Shown here: in pieces, positions 9,069 to 17,389 of the stretch
How positions within the stretch are numbered: the stretch's first letter is position 1
How the letters are laid out: each line of letters starts with the position of its first letter
Assembly (NCBI RefSeq): GCF_000477435.1
Contig: NC_022576.1
Location: 1,240,001 to 1,304,000, forward strand
DNA: 64,000 nt
Source: Candidatus Symbiobacter mobilis CR
GTDB taxonomy: Bacteria > Pseudomonadota > Gammaproteobacteria > Burkholderiales > Burkholderiaceae_C
Direction: 5' to 3'
Position numbers and translations under genes: made by a program
The notes under the pieces: generated by a model
The model's database searches: none
Told to the model about the DNA's origin: nothing
What the model saw: the letters and a program-made list of their open reading frames with translations, nothing else

Positions 9069-9959
9069 TCACACAGCACTGCCCCGCAGCCCTTCCCACA
9101 CTGGCTTCACCCCGTGTGGCAGATCAGGCGCCTTGCCCACATCCATCCGGCTTTCGGCTGGGTCATGAAAATCGCTGCCGCAAGAGGCCCATAGCCCATG
9201 CTGCGCGGCCAGTCCAGCCCAGTAGGCGCATTCTTCGTCGTTGTGGTTGGAGGTCGCTACCTCAATGCCTTCTCCCCCGCGTTCCTGAAACGCCGCCAGC
9301 AATTCCAGCCCCGCCGCACGGCCCATGCGGTATCGCCCGGGATGCGCCAGCACGGCCATGCCACCTGCGCCTCGTATCCACCCGATAGCGTCTGCCATCA
9401 ATGCCCATTCGTGCGGCACATAGCCCGGTTTGCCCCGCACCAGGTATTTTTTGAAGACGCCCGCCGGGGTACTGCACACCCCCAACGCGACGAGATACCG
9501 GGCAAAGTGGGTGCGTGACATCAGCTCGGGGTTGCGCACATACCGCATCGCGCCCTCCCAGGCTCCAGCAATGCCTACGCGGCCCAGTTCCTCGGCAATG
9601 GCCCGCGCGCGGTCGACACGCCCCTGCCGCAACCGCTGTAATCGACGCTCCAGCACCGTATCCCCGTCGTCGAACCCGAGTCCGACGATGTGGATCGTGC
9701 GGCCAGCGTGCGTCACCGATATTTCCACCCCACTGACGTACCCCACCCCATGGGCCAGCGCAGCAGCCCGAGCACGAGGCTGCCCGCGAATCTCGTCGTG
9801 ATCGGTCAATGCCCACAGGGTCACTCCATTCGCTGCGGCACGCTCGGCCAACGCTTCCGGGGTCAGGGTGCCGTCGGAAAACATCGAATGGCAGTGCAGA
9901 TCGGCGCGAATGGCGCCAGTAGCGGTGGCAGACACCTTTGCGCTCTCTTTCCCATCCAT
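9069..9959 (-). CDS. PHP-domain phosphoesterase (RNase AM / TrpH-like)
   Basis: The protein has 296 residues. The N-terminal PHP motif DLHCHSMFSDGTLTPEALA, the second motif ALTDHDEIRG, VSGVEIS, and the late ASCGSDFHDP provide the His/Asp metal ligands of the polymerase-and-histidinol-phosphatase fold. Members of this branch (YciV/TrpH) hydrolyse 3',5'-nucleoside bisphosphates and trim RNA 5' ends. I chose the ATG at 9959 over the longer frame start at 10010 because an AGAGGA ribosome-binding site lies about 8 bases upstream. It follows recJ on the same strand with a 63-bp gap and is probably the last gene of the phytochrome-recJ operon. Pairing a nucleotide or RNA-end processing enzyme with RecJ is biochemically plausible. 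Confidence 0.9.
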   Translation of the reverse strand: MDGKESAKVSATATGAIRADLHCHSMFSDGTLTPEALAERAAANGVTLWALTDHDEIRGQPRARAAALAHGVGYVSGVEISVTHAGRTIHIVGLGFDDGDTVLERRLQRLRQGRVDRARAIAEELGRVGIAGAWEGAMRYVRNPELMSRTHFARYLVALGVCSTPAGVFKKYLVRGKPGYVPHEWALMADAIGWIRGAGGMAVLAHPGRYRMGRAAGLELLAAFQERGGEGIEVATSNHNDEECAYWAGLAAQHGLWASCGSDFHDPAESRMDVGKAPDLPHGVKPVWEGLRGSAV

Positions 9960-10022
9960 AGCTGGTTCCTCTTGCACGGTGCATTCCCGGGGTTGCCCAA
10001 GCAGGATCATGCGGATCGGGCG

Positions 10023-11834
10023 CTACGCAGGCACGGCGGCCTCGACCTGAAACCGCACCTTGCGCACGCCGTTCCAGGTGTCGATCTCCGGGCGAAAAGC
10101 CAGCGTGGCGCGGTTGGGCAGGGGGGTAGTGTGCTGGAACCACACCCCATCTACTGCCTTCCCATGGTGCCGCAACTGCAAAAACAAGTGCTTGCCCGCC
10201 ACACAGCGTTGGGACACGATCTCCAGCTCCTCGCAAAACAACGGCGCGGGAAAGCCCTGGCCCCAGATGCCATCGCGCAAGGTGTCGATGAGATCGACGC
10301 GGCAAAACTCCGGGGGAAAAGGCCCGTCCACGTCGAGATAGCGACTGCGGGTCGCTTCATCAAGGCACTCCTGGGCAACGCCATCCATGGCATGGCAAAA
10401 ATCGCCCAGGCGCTCGCGTGCGATAGTGCATCCTGCTGCCATCGCATGACCGCCGAAGCGCAGCAACACGCCGGGGTTGCGCTTGGAGACCAGGTCGAGC
10501 GCATCGCGCAGATGGAAGCCGTGGATCGAGCGCCCCGACCCCTTGAGCACGCCTTCCGCACCCGGCGCAGCGCTGTCGGCAAAGACGAAGGTGGGCCGGT
10601 GGTACCGTTCCTTGAGCCGCGATGCCACGATCCCCACGACCCCTTCGTGGAAGCTGGGGTCGTAGAGGCAAATCGCGTCTTGCGTCCCGGTTTGCTCCAA
10701 GGATTCGACAACCGCCAGCGCTTGTTCGCGCATCTGCCCTTCGATGCTTTTGCGATCCCGGTTAATGCCGTCGAGCATCCGGGCCAATTGCCGTGCGCGT
10801 TCGGCATCGTCAGTCAGCAGGCATTCAATGCCGATCGTCATGTCGGACAACCGCCCTGCCGCGTTGATGCGCGGGCCGAGGGCAAAACCCAGATCGACCG
10901 TGCTGGCGTAGCGGGGCGCGCGCCCGGCTACCTCGAACAAGGCCAACAACCCTGCCGGCGCGGCCATCGCACGGATACGCTGCAAGCCTTGGGCAATCAG
11001 CCTGCGATTGTTGGCGTCGAGGCAAACCACATCGCTAACCGTTCCCAACGCCACCAGACTCAGCAGCCCGTCGAGCTTCGGCTGCATTGCGCCCCCGGCT
11101 TCCCCAAACCGCCCACGCGCCCGCAACGCCGCACGCACAGCGAGCAGCAGGTACATCGCCACGCCCACTCCAGCCATCGACTTGCTGGCAAAAGAGCAGC
11201 CCGGCTGGTTGGGGTTGACGATGGCATCGGCTTCGGGCAAGACGATGTGCCCCTGTGGACTGGCGCAGAGGTGGTGATCCGTCACGACAACCTGCATCCC
11301 CAGCGCACGCGCTGCGGCAACCCCCGCAAAGCTGGCAATGCCGTTGTCGACGGTGAGCAGTACCTCGGCACCCATGGCATGTGCGCGGGCACTCAGACTT
11401 TCCGAAAGCCCGTACCCATCCTGTACCCGATCCGGCACCAGGTACTGCACCTTGCGCGCGCCCAGCAGACGCAAACCCCGAACAGCCGTCGCGCAGGCCG
11501 TCGCGCCATCGCAGTCGTAGTCGGCAACGACGCACAGCGTGCGATTCGCCTCAATGGCGTCGGCCAGGATTTGGGCGGCCCGATCAATCCCCCGCATTGA
11601 TGATGGCGGGAGCAGGCTTGGCAAGGCAACATCCAACTCCGCCGGATCGCACACCCCCCTCGATGCATAGAGACGCGCCAGCAGCGGATGCACCCCGGCT
11701 TGCTCCAAAGCCCAGACTGCGCGTGGGGGGACATCGCGCACCCGCAGCACGAAGGAATGACCGCTTCCTTCTGCCTCAGCGGTGAAGGGAACGTCGCGTA
11801 TGAGCGGCGCAATGGCCGGAGCATCGCGCAACAT
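10023..11834 (-). CDS. recJ: Single-stranded-DNA exonuclease RecJ
   Basis: RecJ, 603 residues, degrades single-stranded DNA 5' to 3' in mismatch repair, base-excision repair and RecFOR recombination. The DHH-family motifs are intact: VVADYDCDGATA (motif I), LTVDNGI, VVTDHHL (motif III) and later GGHAMAAGC (DHHA1 domain). The C-terminal OB domain is present. The start codon overlaps the stop of the upstream phytochrome gene as TGATG, so translation is probably coupled and both genes share an mRNA. The first ~30 residues before RVRDVPPRAVWALEQAGV look longer than in many RecJ proteins but no better start is obvious. Confidence 0.96.
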   Translation of the reverse strand: MLRDAPAIAPLIRDVPFTAEAEGSGHSFVLRVRDVPPRAVWALEQAGVHPLLARLYASRGVCDPAELDVALPSLLPPSSMRGIDRAAQILADAIEANRTLCVVADYDCDGATACATAVRGLRLLGARKVQYLVPDRVQDGYGLSESLSARAHAMGAEVLLTVDNGIASFAGVAAARALGMQVVVTDHHLCASPQGHIVLPEADAIVNPNQPGCSFASKSMAGVGVAMYLLLAVRAALRARGRFGEAGGAMQPKLDGLLSLVALGTVSDVVCLDANNRRLIAQGLQRIRAMAAPAGLLALFEVAGRAPRYASTVDLGFALGPRINAAGRLSDMTIGIECLLTDDAERARQLARMLDGINRDRKSIEGQMREQALAVVESLEQTGTQDAICLYDPSFHEGVVGIVASRLKERYHRPTFVFADSAAPGAEGVLKGSGRSIHGFHLRDALDLVSKRNPGVLLRFGGHAMAAGCTIARERLGDFCHAMDGVAQECLDEATRSRYLDVDGPFPPEFCRVDLIDTLRDGIWGQGFPAPLFCEELEIVSQRCVAGKHLFLQLRHHGKAVDGVWFQHTTPLPNRATLAFRPEIDTWNGVRKVRFQVEAAVPA

Positions 11835-14800
11835 CAGGAATGCCGCACCAATCTCGACAACTCGTCCAGCAGCGCATCACGCAGCCCGTAGAGTTCTGGC
11901 AGCAATTCCTGGGCCTCGGCGTTGCTCCCCTTGTCGTGGTGGAAGCAAATGGCCGCGCCCAGGGTATGCACCTTGCGGTGCAGATGCACGATGCGGTCGA
12001 AGCAGGCTTTGTGCGCGTGCTGGTATCGCCCTTCCCCAGACAGCCAGCGCCCGAACCGGCATTCGAAAGGATTGAGTAAGGGCGGGTCTCCAGAGGTGTC
12101 CTGAACGTATTTTTCTAGCCGGATCACCCAGGCGCGATGATCTGCAGCGGCGTACAGCAAAGGCAGATCGCGGCGGTCGAGCACATGGAGATGCATCCAG
12201 GAAGGATCCATGCGCCATGTCTGCACCCAGTCCGGAACGGCGGCAGCGGGCATAGGCCGTGCAATGCCATAGCCCTGCCCCATATCGCACCCCAACTGCA
12301 ACAGCATGGCCCCATGGGCGACGGTTTCCACGCCTTCCGCAATGACGGCGCGCCGAAACGCCAGCGCCAGCCCCAAAACACCGTCAAGGATCGACAAATC
12401 GTCGGAGTCGTCGAGCATCCCCCGCACGAAGCTCTGGTCGATCTTGAGCACAGACACTGGCAAGCGCTTGAGGTACGTCAACGAGGAATACCCCGTTCCA
12501 AAGTCATCCAGGGCAAAACGCACGCCCAACTGGTGGCATTGTTCGATGACCTGCGTGACGACACGGGTATCTTCGAGCGCGCTGGTCTCCAGCACCTCGA
12601 TTTCCAGATGATGCGGGCCTACTTCAGGGTGTGCCGCCAGCAGCTCCCGCAGACGATCGACAAACCCGACCTGCTGCAACTGGATCGCACCGACATTGAC
12701 GCTCACGTGCAGGTCCAGCCCTGACTTGAGCCATTCCTGCGCCTGCGCCAGCGCGGTATCGATGACCCACTCCCCAAGCTGGACGGCCAAGGGGTGGTTT
12801 TCGATTTCCGGCAGGAACAAGCCGGGGGCCAACAACCCTCTATGGGGGTGCTGCCAACGAATCAAGGCCTCGACCCCCAACACCTGCCCAGTGCGCATAT
12901 TGACCTTAGGCTGGTAGTACAGGACGAACTCGCCATTGCGCAAGGCATACACGAGGCGGTTGACGCACTCATGGTGATCGCGAACACTGCGATCCTGATC
13001 CGCGTCGAAGATGTGGTACAGGTTCTTGCCAGCCTGCTTGGCCTTGTACAACGCCTGATCCGCCTGGCGAACCAGCATGTCGGCATCGACCACCTGGGAC
13101 TGCGGAAACAACGACACCCCCAGGCTTGCCGTGACTTGCAAACGATAGCCTGCCACATCAATCGGCGCCGAGGCAGCATCGAGCAGACTGTCAAGCAGCG
13201 GGACGCACTCCGCAACACCCGGCACATCGTCGAACACTGCAACGAATTCGTCCCCCCCAAAACGGGCCAGGGTATCCCCTTCCCGCAAGATGCGCGCAAT
13301 CCGATCGGCCACGACGACGAGCAATTGATCGCCCACTTCGTGCCCATAGCGGTCGTTGATCGCCTTGAACCCGTCGAGGTCGACATTGACCACCGCCAGC
13401 CCTGTGGATGATCGCTGCGCCCGATTCATCGCTTCCCGCAAGCGGTCAGACAGCAACACCCGGTTGGGCAGCCCTGTGAGGGAATCGAAGTGCGCCAGCT
13501 TTTCCAACTGGCTCTCATGGCTCTTGATCAAGGAAATGTCCGTGAACAGGCCCACGTAATGCTGCAAGGACCCATCGACCCCCGCGACGGCACTGATGCT
13601 GAGGATTTCCGGATAGATCACCCCGTTCTTCTTTTTGTTCCAAATTTCCCCTTGCCAGTGCCCGCACGCCAGCAACTCGTTCCACATCTGCGCATAGAAC
13701 GCAGACTCGTGCCTGCCGGACTTGAGCACATTCGGTTTTTTGCCCAGGATGTCGTCTCGTTCGTAGCCGGTGATGCTCGTGAACGTTTCGTTGATATCGA
13801 TGATCGTTCCATCCGGCTCCGCGATGAAGATGCCCTCCCGGGCATGGGTGAATACGCTGGCCGCGAGCTTGATCTTTTGCTCGCTCACCTTACGCAACGT
13901 CACGTCGCGGACGATGCCGACAAAGTGCGTCAACGTCCCTGCCGCATTCCGCACCGGGGACATCGTCGACTCGTTCCAGAACGGTCGGCCATCTTTGCAA
14001 TGGTTCAGCATCTCGGCATGGAACATGCCTCCCTGCGCCAACGCACGATCCATCTCCGTAACGACATTCGGATCTGTCAAGGGGCCGATCAATAGATGCA
14101 CGTCCTGCCCCACCACCTCGTTCCTTCCATACCCCGTGATGCGTGCAAAGGCATCGTTGACGGAGACGATCTTGCCATCGACGCTACCAATGAGCACCCC
14201 CTGCGAGATGGACTTGAGCGCATGGGCACTGATACGAAGCTGGTCTTCAATGATCCGGCGCTCGGTCACGTCGCGCATCGCCATCTGGTGCGCAGGCGCC
14301 CCGTCGTAGGTGATCGACAAGCCCTTGAGTTCGACGTCCATCACCGTGCCATCGATCTTGAGGAATTTCCCTTCCAGCAGCGGCGCAGCCTCTTCGTCAC
14401 GCTGCATGTGCGACAACAACTCCATCGTGGCGTCGCGGTGATCCGAGTGAATATGCTCGATCAACTCGCTACCCAGCAGCTCTGCTTCAGATCGTGCAGC
14501 GAAAAGCTGTACTGCCGCAGGGTTGAGGTAGACGATCCTGCCCTCGCGGTGAACGATCAGCGCATCCGGCGACCAGTCGATCAACGACCGATAGCGCCGC
14601 TCGCTTTGCCGCAGCCGCGCACGCGCCAAGATCCACCCCAATGTCATCGACAGCGTGTGTGCAGCGTCGAGCTGCAAGGTGTCCCAGGGATCGGACTCGC
14701 CGCGACGGGTCTGCACCCAGCGGGCAAAGGAACTGCGCGGCTCCAGCCGGGGGCCGTCTTCGTCATCGACAAGCGCCTTTTGCTCATCCCCCGCCCACTC

Positions 14801-16147
14801 GATGGAACGCACTTCCTCTGATCGGAACCACAAGGCAAGCTGCGCTCCCGCATCGTCGAGCGAAATGGCCAGCAACCCCGCCGCACTGTCGCAGTACACA
14901 GCCAAGTCGGGGTGCTGCGCGGCCAATGCATGGGTCACGAAAGGGGTTTGCCCTGACCATTGGGCCAGCAACCGGGTTCGCAGGCAGCCCAGCATGGGCC
15001 GTGCCGGTGCTTCCCCGAACGACAGGGTTTCGCGGTCGGTGACGAGCGCAAGCCCCTGCGCCCCCACGGCAGCGAACATCCGATGCAGAAGCCCGGTGGG
15101 CAAATCCGGCAAATCGGCGGTGTGTTGCGTCCATGCCAGCAAATCCCGGGTCACGCTGCGCAGTTCCACCTGAAAGCGTAGGCTGTCGTCGAAGGCAATC
15201 GCAGACAAACGCATCGCGGCGGTACGTGCGATGAGTTCCAGGTTGTCGCGCATCCGCAAGGGAACCACCTTGGGAACGCGGTGATGGCATACGACCAACC
15301 CCCACAGCTTGCCATGCTGCAAAAGCGAAATCGACAAGGAAGCTGCAACACCAAGATTCTTGAGATACGTGCGATGCACGGAAGACATGCCGCGCAACAC
15401 CGAGAACGACAAATCGATTCCTGCCCCCCCGGGCATTCCTCCCAACAAGGCGGCCATGGGGGCATCCCGATCCGGGAGCATGCGCACCAAATTCTTGGCA
15501 TACAAACGCCGCGCAGGTTCGGGAATATCCGAAGCCGGAAAGTGATGGCCGAGGAACGACTCCACAGATTCATCCCGGCTTTGTGCAATGACTTGCCCGT
15601 TCCATTGATGATCGAACCGGTAAACCATCACCCGATCAAACCCCGTCAACGTACGAATCTGGCACGCCAGTTCCCCCGCAAAAAGCTCCATATCCCCCAT
15701 CTCGGCCAACAAGGCATTGAGCACCCTGGCGGCAGCGTCCCGCTCTGTCTGCGCTGCCGAAAGATCAATGACCTCCGCCTCGATCTCGATGACCCGCACC
15801 GAACCGATGCGATGGACAAAGGCCTGTCGCAGCGGCACTCCTCTTGCCGTGCCGTCAGGGAAAGGCAGGAGCACTGGCGCTGGAGGGTTCTGGGCAGGCA
15901 CCGCGCCTAGCGTCAGGATGGCCCGCCATGCATCCTCTCCAAGCACCTTTCCTACTTGCCGCCCCAACGCTTGCTCCGGTTGGATATGTAGTACCTCGCC
16001 AAAGTTGGCGCTCACGGCGCAGACGCGCAACGCAGCGTCCACCGCGACGAGCACGCCATGGCTTTGTATAGCGCCAATGAATTCGATGGGCTCACTCTCA
16101 CACCGCCGCAGCGCTTCGCGAAACAGGGAAGATGCGAAATCCTGCAT
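11834..16147 (-). CDS. Bacteriophytochrome with PAS, GGDEF, EAL and CZB domains
   Basis: This 1437-residue photoreceptor/c-di-GMP enzyme has the following order: PAS_2 (with C16 in CESEPIEFIGAIQSHG, the position of the biliverdin-binding cysteine), GAF at ~135-310 (DRVMVYRFD, FPASDIPEPARRLY, LWGLVVCHHRVP) and PHY at ~325-500 (tongue motifs WFRSEEV and PRSSFARW). Three PAS domains at ~515-890 follow, then GGDEF at ~895-1060 (intact RFGGDEF), EAL at ~1080-1325 (intact VEALIRW and DDFGTGYSS) and a C-terminal CZB-type zinc-binding domain at ~1355-1432 (ECRFGRW plus spaced histidines). It should bind a bilin and sense red/far-red light. Both the diguanylate cyclase and phosphodiesterase motifs are complete. 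The CZB domain suggests additional zinc or redox input. No heme oxygenase gene is nearby, so biliverdin must come from elsewhere. It is the first gene of an operon with recJ. Confidence 0.93.
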   Translation of the reverse strand: MQDFASSLFREALRRCESEPIEFIGAIQSHGVLVAVDAALRVCAVSANFGEVLHIQPEQALGRQVGKVLGEDAWRAILTLGAVPAQNPPAPVLLPFPDGTARGVPLRQAFVHRIGSVRVIEIEAEVIDLSAAQTERDAAARVLNALLAEMGDMELFAGELACQIRTLTGFDRVMVYRFDHQWNGQVIAQSRDESVESFLGHHFPASDIPEPARRLYAKNLVRMLPDRDAPMAALLGGMPGGAGIDLSFSVLRGMSSVHRTYLKNLGVAASLSISLLQHGKLWGLVVCHHRVPKVVPLRMRDNLELIARTAAMRLSAIAFDDSLRFQVELRSVTRDLLAWTQHTADLPDLPTGLLHRMFAAVGAQGLALVTDRETLSFGEAPARPMLGCLRTRLLAQWSGQTPFVTHALAAQHPDLAVYCDSAAGLLAISLDDAGAQLALWFRSEEVRSIEWAGDEQKALVDDEDGPRLEPRSSFARWVQTRRGESDPWDTLQLDAAHTLSMTLGWILARARLRQSERRYRSLIDWSPDALIVHREGRIVYLNPAAVQLFAARSEAELLGSELIEHIHSDHRDATMELLSHMQRDEEAAPLLEGKFLKIDGTVMDVELKGLSITYDGAPAHQMAMRDVTERRIIEDQLRISAHALKSISQGVLIGSVDGKIVSVNDAFARITGYGRNEVVGQDVHLLIGPLTDPNVVTEMDRALAQGGMFHAEMLNHCKDGRPFWNESTMSPVRNAAGTLTHFVGIVRDVTLRKVSEQKIKLAASVFTHAREGIFIAEPDGTIIDINETFTSITGYERDDILGKKPNVLKSGRHESAFYAQMWNELLACGHWQGEIWNKKKNGVIYPEILSISAVAGVDGSLQHYVGLFTDISLIKSHESQLEKLAHFDSLTGLPNRVLLSDRLREAMNRAQRSSTGLAVVNVDLDGFKAINDRYGHEVGDQLLVVVADRIARILREGDTLARFGGDEFVAVFDDVPGVAECVPLLDSLLDAASAPIDVAGYRLQVTASLGVSLFPQSQVVDADMLVRQADQALYKAKQAGKNLYHIFDADQDRSVRDHHECVNRLVYALRNGEFVLYYQPKVNMRTGQVLGVEALIRWQHPHRGLLAPGLFLPEIENHPLAVQLGEWVIDTALAQAQEWLKSGLDLHVSVNVGAIQLQQVGFVDRLRELLAAHPEVGPHHLEIEVLETSALEDTRVVTQVIEQCHQLGVRFALDDFGTGYSSLTYLKRLPVSVLKIDQSFVRGMLDDSDDLSILDGVLGLALAFRRAVIAEGVETVAHGAMLLQLGCDMGQGYGIARPMPAAAVPDWVQTWRMDPSWMHLHVLDRRDLPLLYAAADHRAWVIRLEKYVQDTSGDPPLLNPFECRFGRWLSGEGRYQHAHKACFDRIVHLHRKVHTLGAAICFHHDKGSNAEAQELLPELYGLRDALLDELSRLVRHS

Positions 16148-16551
16148 GGGGAACCTCGTGGGAAGTCAAACGAGTACGCGCAAACAAGTGCGTGATCGCA
16201 ATGAAACCAACGCAGGATACCCAGCGACGATGCCAATATCGTTCACCCTTCTCCTACGTTTGGGTCTATCCTACAAGGAACCCATCCACCACCATGGAGC
16301 ACGCATGAAGCAGGGTGGAACCCAAATAGTCCATGAGGCGCACCTTCTGTGCTGTTTGCGTGCAGGCGGCGCACTGACGGCCATTTTTGCCCTTCTTCGT
16401 TGTTCCTAGCTCAAGCTATGAACGCCTCAGTCAGGCCAAAACTGCCTCGCCACTGCATCCACCTGCCCTGCAAACCCTCATGGACTATCTGGGTTCAAGC
16501 TAGAATCTTTCGCTTTCGGCACACTGCATTGCGCCCCAAGGATTGGTTACT
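16148..16551. other. Divergent intergenic region between phytochrome gene and rpsT
   Basis: About 400 bp hold no gene I can support. The frames across it are short and either run into rpsT or lack initiation signals. It must contain the divergent promoters for the phytochrome operon (minus) and rpsT (plus). A TAGAAT hexamer at 16501-16506 is a reasonable -10 box for rpsT, but the -35 is poor. Confidence 0.5.
16501..16506 (+). promoter_or_regulatory. Candidate -10 box for rpsT
   Basis: TAGAAT, one mismatch from the sigma-70 -10 consensus, lies 45 bp upstream of the S20 start codon. A TGGACT 14 bp upstream is the nearest -35-like hexamer, but the spacing is short, so the call is weak. Confidence 0.3.
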
Positions 16552-16860
16552 ATGGCATCTGGAAAACCCAAGAAAAAGAACCCTCGTCTGGCTTCCGGGC
16601 GCAAGCGCGCACGCCAGGACATCAAGCGCAACGCGGCCAATACGGCCCTGCGCTCCCGCTACCGCACTGCCGTCAAGAACGTAGCCAAGGCGGTGCTTGC
16701 GGGTGACAAAGACACTGCCGTTGCCCAGCTTGCCAAGATGCAGTCCGTCGTCGATTCCATTGCTGACAAGGGAATCTTCCACAAAAACAAAGCAGCTCGC
16801 GACAAAAGTCGTATGTGCGCCAAAGTAAAGGCACTCGGTGCTGCAACGGCATCGGCTTGA
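16552..16860 (+). CDS. rpsT: 30S ribosomal protein S20
   Basis: This basic 102-residue protein, [18 protein letters not shown] at the N-terminus with a helical Ala/Lys-rich remainder including [15 protein letters not shown], is S20, which binds 16S rRNA early in 30S assembly. The length is at the long end for S20 but normal for Comamonadaceae-type bacteria. The ATG at 16552 is preceded by AAGGA with a spacing of 9. The frame also contains an upstream TTG at 16543, which I reject because it sits inside the spacing region. It is a monocistronic unit. Confidence 0.97.
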   Translation: MASGKPKKKNPRLASGRKRARQDIKRNAANTALRSRYRTAVKNVAKAVLAGDKDTAVAQLAKMQSVVDSIADKGIFHKNKAARDKSRMCAKVKALGAATASA

Positions 16861-17389
16861 ATGTGCGGACGACAATGGTACGAAGACGTACAACAAAGAC
16901 GTGCAAATATGCCAATCCGTAGACAGAGAAAGATGCGGTTTCAGGCAGTGGATTGAGTGGATTGATTTTGTCGGCCCTAAGGAAAGGGCGAAAGGTGGAG
17001 TACCCAGGCCAGTGCTCCGCACCACCTCGCAAGTGGTTGCCTGCTGCATATTGCTTTGTTAGCGTATGCCGAGCTTGGTGTAAGCATGCATTCCCTTTCT
17101 TAGCTTTCCTGTCAAGCTGGACTTCTAGCGTTGTTGCGTTTGCTGCCCCCCGCTTTCTGAAGGTTCGCCTTTTTTGGTGTGTGCCTTCAGCCCGGGGGTT
17201 TTTTGCGCACAAAATGTTGTGCAACAACTATCCAAAACCGGCCTGTTGGCCGAAGTCACGGCTTACCGCCCTGAAGTGCGAGGTTTCCAATCGGTGTTGA
17301 TCGGTGTTGATTTATCGATGACCCATGAACATCGCATTGGAATGGATTCGTATCGGGTTCTTTTGATCACTCAGCCAAAGGAGACAGCA
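16861..17389. other. Intergenic region between rpsT and chemoreceptor gene
   Basis: A 529-bp gap holds no gene I can support. The chemoreceptor frame is open back to 17174 but that extension has no ribosome-binding site and no homology-like features. A small hairpin GGCCCT-AAGGAA-AGGGC occurs near 16973-16990, and AAGG-TTCG-CCTT followed by Ts occurs near 17160-17175. Either could terminate rpsT transcripts, but both stems are short. A 10-bp tandem repeat lies at 17291-17310. Confidence 0.45.
17291..17310. repeat. 10-bp tandem duplication upstream of the chemoreceptor
   Basis: TCGGTGTTGA occurs twice in direct tandem about 80 bp upstream of the chemoreceptor start. It could be a regulator binding site or a neutral slippage duplication; nothing decides between these. 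Confidence 0.5.

Noticed and set aside
9690..11600. A 636-codon open frame on the plus strand
   Set aside because: It lies opposite recJ and the PHP gene, both of which have intact catalytic motifs. It is a high-GC antisense shadow with no recognisable domain.
17174..17389. 72-codon N-terminal extension of the chemoreceptor
   Set aside because: The frame is open by chance; there is no ribosome-binding site and the usual cytosolic-tail-plus-TM1 start is well placed at 17390 after AAAGGAG.
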